A DNA stretch of 14,686 nucleotides from Deltaproteobacteria bacterium (GTDB lineage Bacteria > Bdellovibrionota_C > UBA2361 > SZUA-149 > JADYYL01), in the NCBI GenBank assembly GCA_020853655.1, contig JADYYL010000159.1:1-14686 (forward strand), written 5' to 3'. The notes under the pieces were generated by a model that worked only from the letters and a program-made list of their open reading frames with translations, was not told the DNA's origin and did no database searches. Shown one piece after another: positions 14,670 to 14,686 of the stretch (position 1 is the stretch's first letter; each line of letters begins with the position of its first letter). Position numbers and translations under genes: made by a program.

Positions 14670-14686
14670 ATGAATGACGACTCGCT
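14670..14686 (+). CDS. Possible start of the next gene (cut by window end)
   Basis: An ATG at 14670-14672 is preceded by CGGGG (14661-14665) at 4-nt spacing and opens a frame starting MNDDS before the window ends. Too short to identify; supported only by the ribosome-site-like GGGG and by its place after a leader-like structure. A TTG one codon earlier is also possible. Confidence 0.22.

Noticed and set aside
1..14686. CRISPR array, tRNA or rRNA genes
   Set aside because: No regularly spaced repeats and no cloverleaf or rRNA-like conserved segments seen on either strand.

Overview
The window reads as chromosomal DNA of a free-living Gram-negative bacterium, moderately GC-rich by eye. It carries mostly housekeeping genes plus one transposase-like gene and one envelope-sugar cluster. 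The transposase belongs to the HUH/Y1 RAYT type with a long C-terminal tail (signature near AWRRGDFSVPFPPG) that I associate with deltaproteobacterial-type genomes. A leader at the right edge loosely resembles the c-di-GMP-I riboswitch, which is also common there. A lineage such as Myxococcota, Bdellovibrionota or Desulfobacterota in the broad sense is therefore my guess, but the sequence does not prove it.

Left part (1-5294): the 3' end of cinA (NMN deamidase domain) is followed by a class I DNA photolyase on the + strand. A convergent RAYT transposase gene comes next. Its Shine-Dalgarno sequence lies inside a 15-bp hairpin that would mask it in the mRNA. Two further minus-strand genes follow: pdxH (PLP synthesis) and a secreted putative HExxH zinc peptidase. 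A degenerate 32-33 bp direct repeat with an identical 15-bp core lies on both sides of this pdxH/peptidase block. A 432-bp region with several inverted repeats separates the peptidase from alr.

Middle part (5295-8405): alr (alanine racemase, PLP-dependent, D-Ala for peptidoglycan), then argB and argF, separated by one base, for arginine synthesis. ArgB has the N-terminal helix typical of arginine-sensitive enzymes, but the two Asn residues expected to hold N-acetylglutamate are replaced. ArgF looks like a standard ornithine carbamoyltransferase.

Right part (8406-14686): 561 bp without a convincing gene, then a family 9 glycosyltransferase (heptosyltransferase-like), and a strong inverted repeat between convergent genes. 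A divergent cluster follows: a UbiA-fold enzyme resembling decaprenyl-phosphate phosphoribosyltransferase overlaps by 11 nt a gene for a periplasmic protein with a C-terminal membrane anchor. Opposite them is an 861-residue GT-C-like membrane protein of the PTPS-related type. Together these suggest a polyprenyl-phosphate-linked pentose made in the membrane and used outside the cytoplasm by the GT-C-like protein. This set is the most promising candidate here for an undescribed system. The window ends in a structured leader-like segment before a possible next start codon at 14670.
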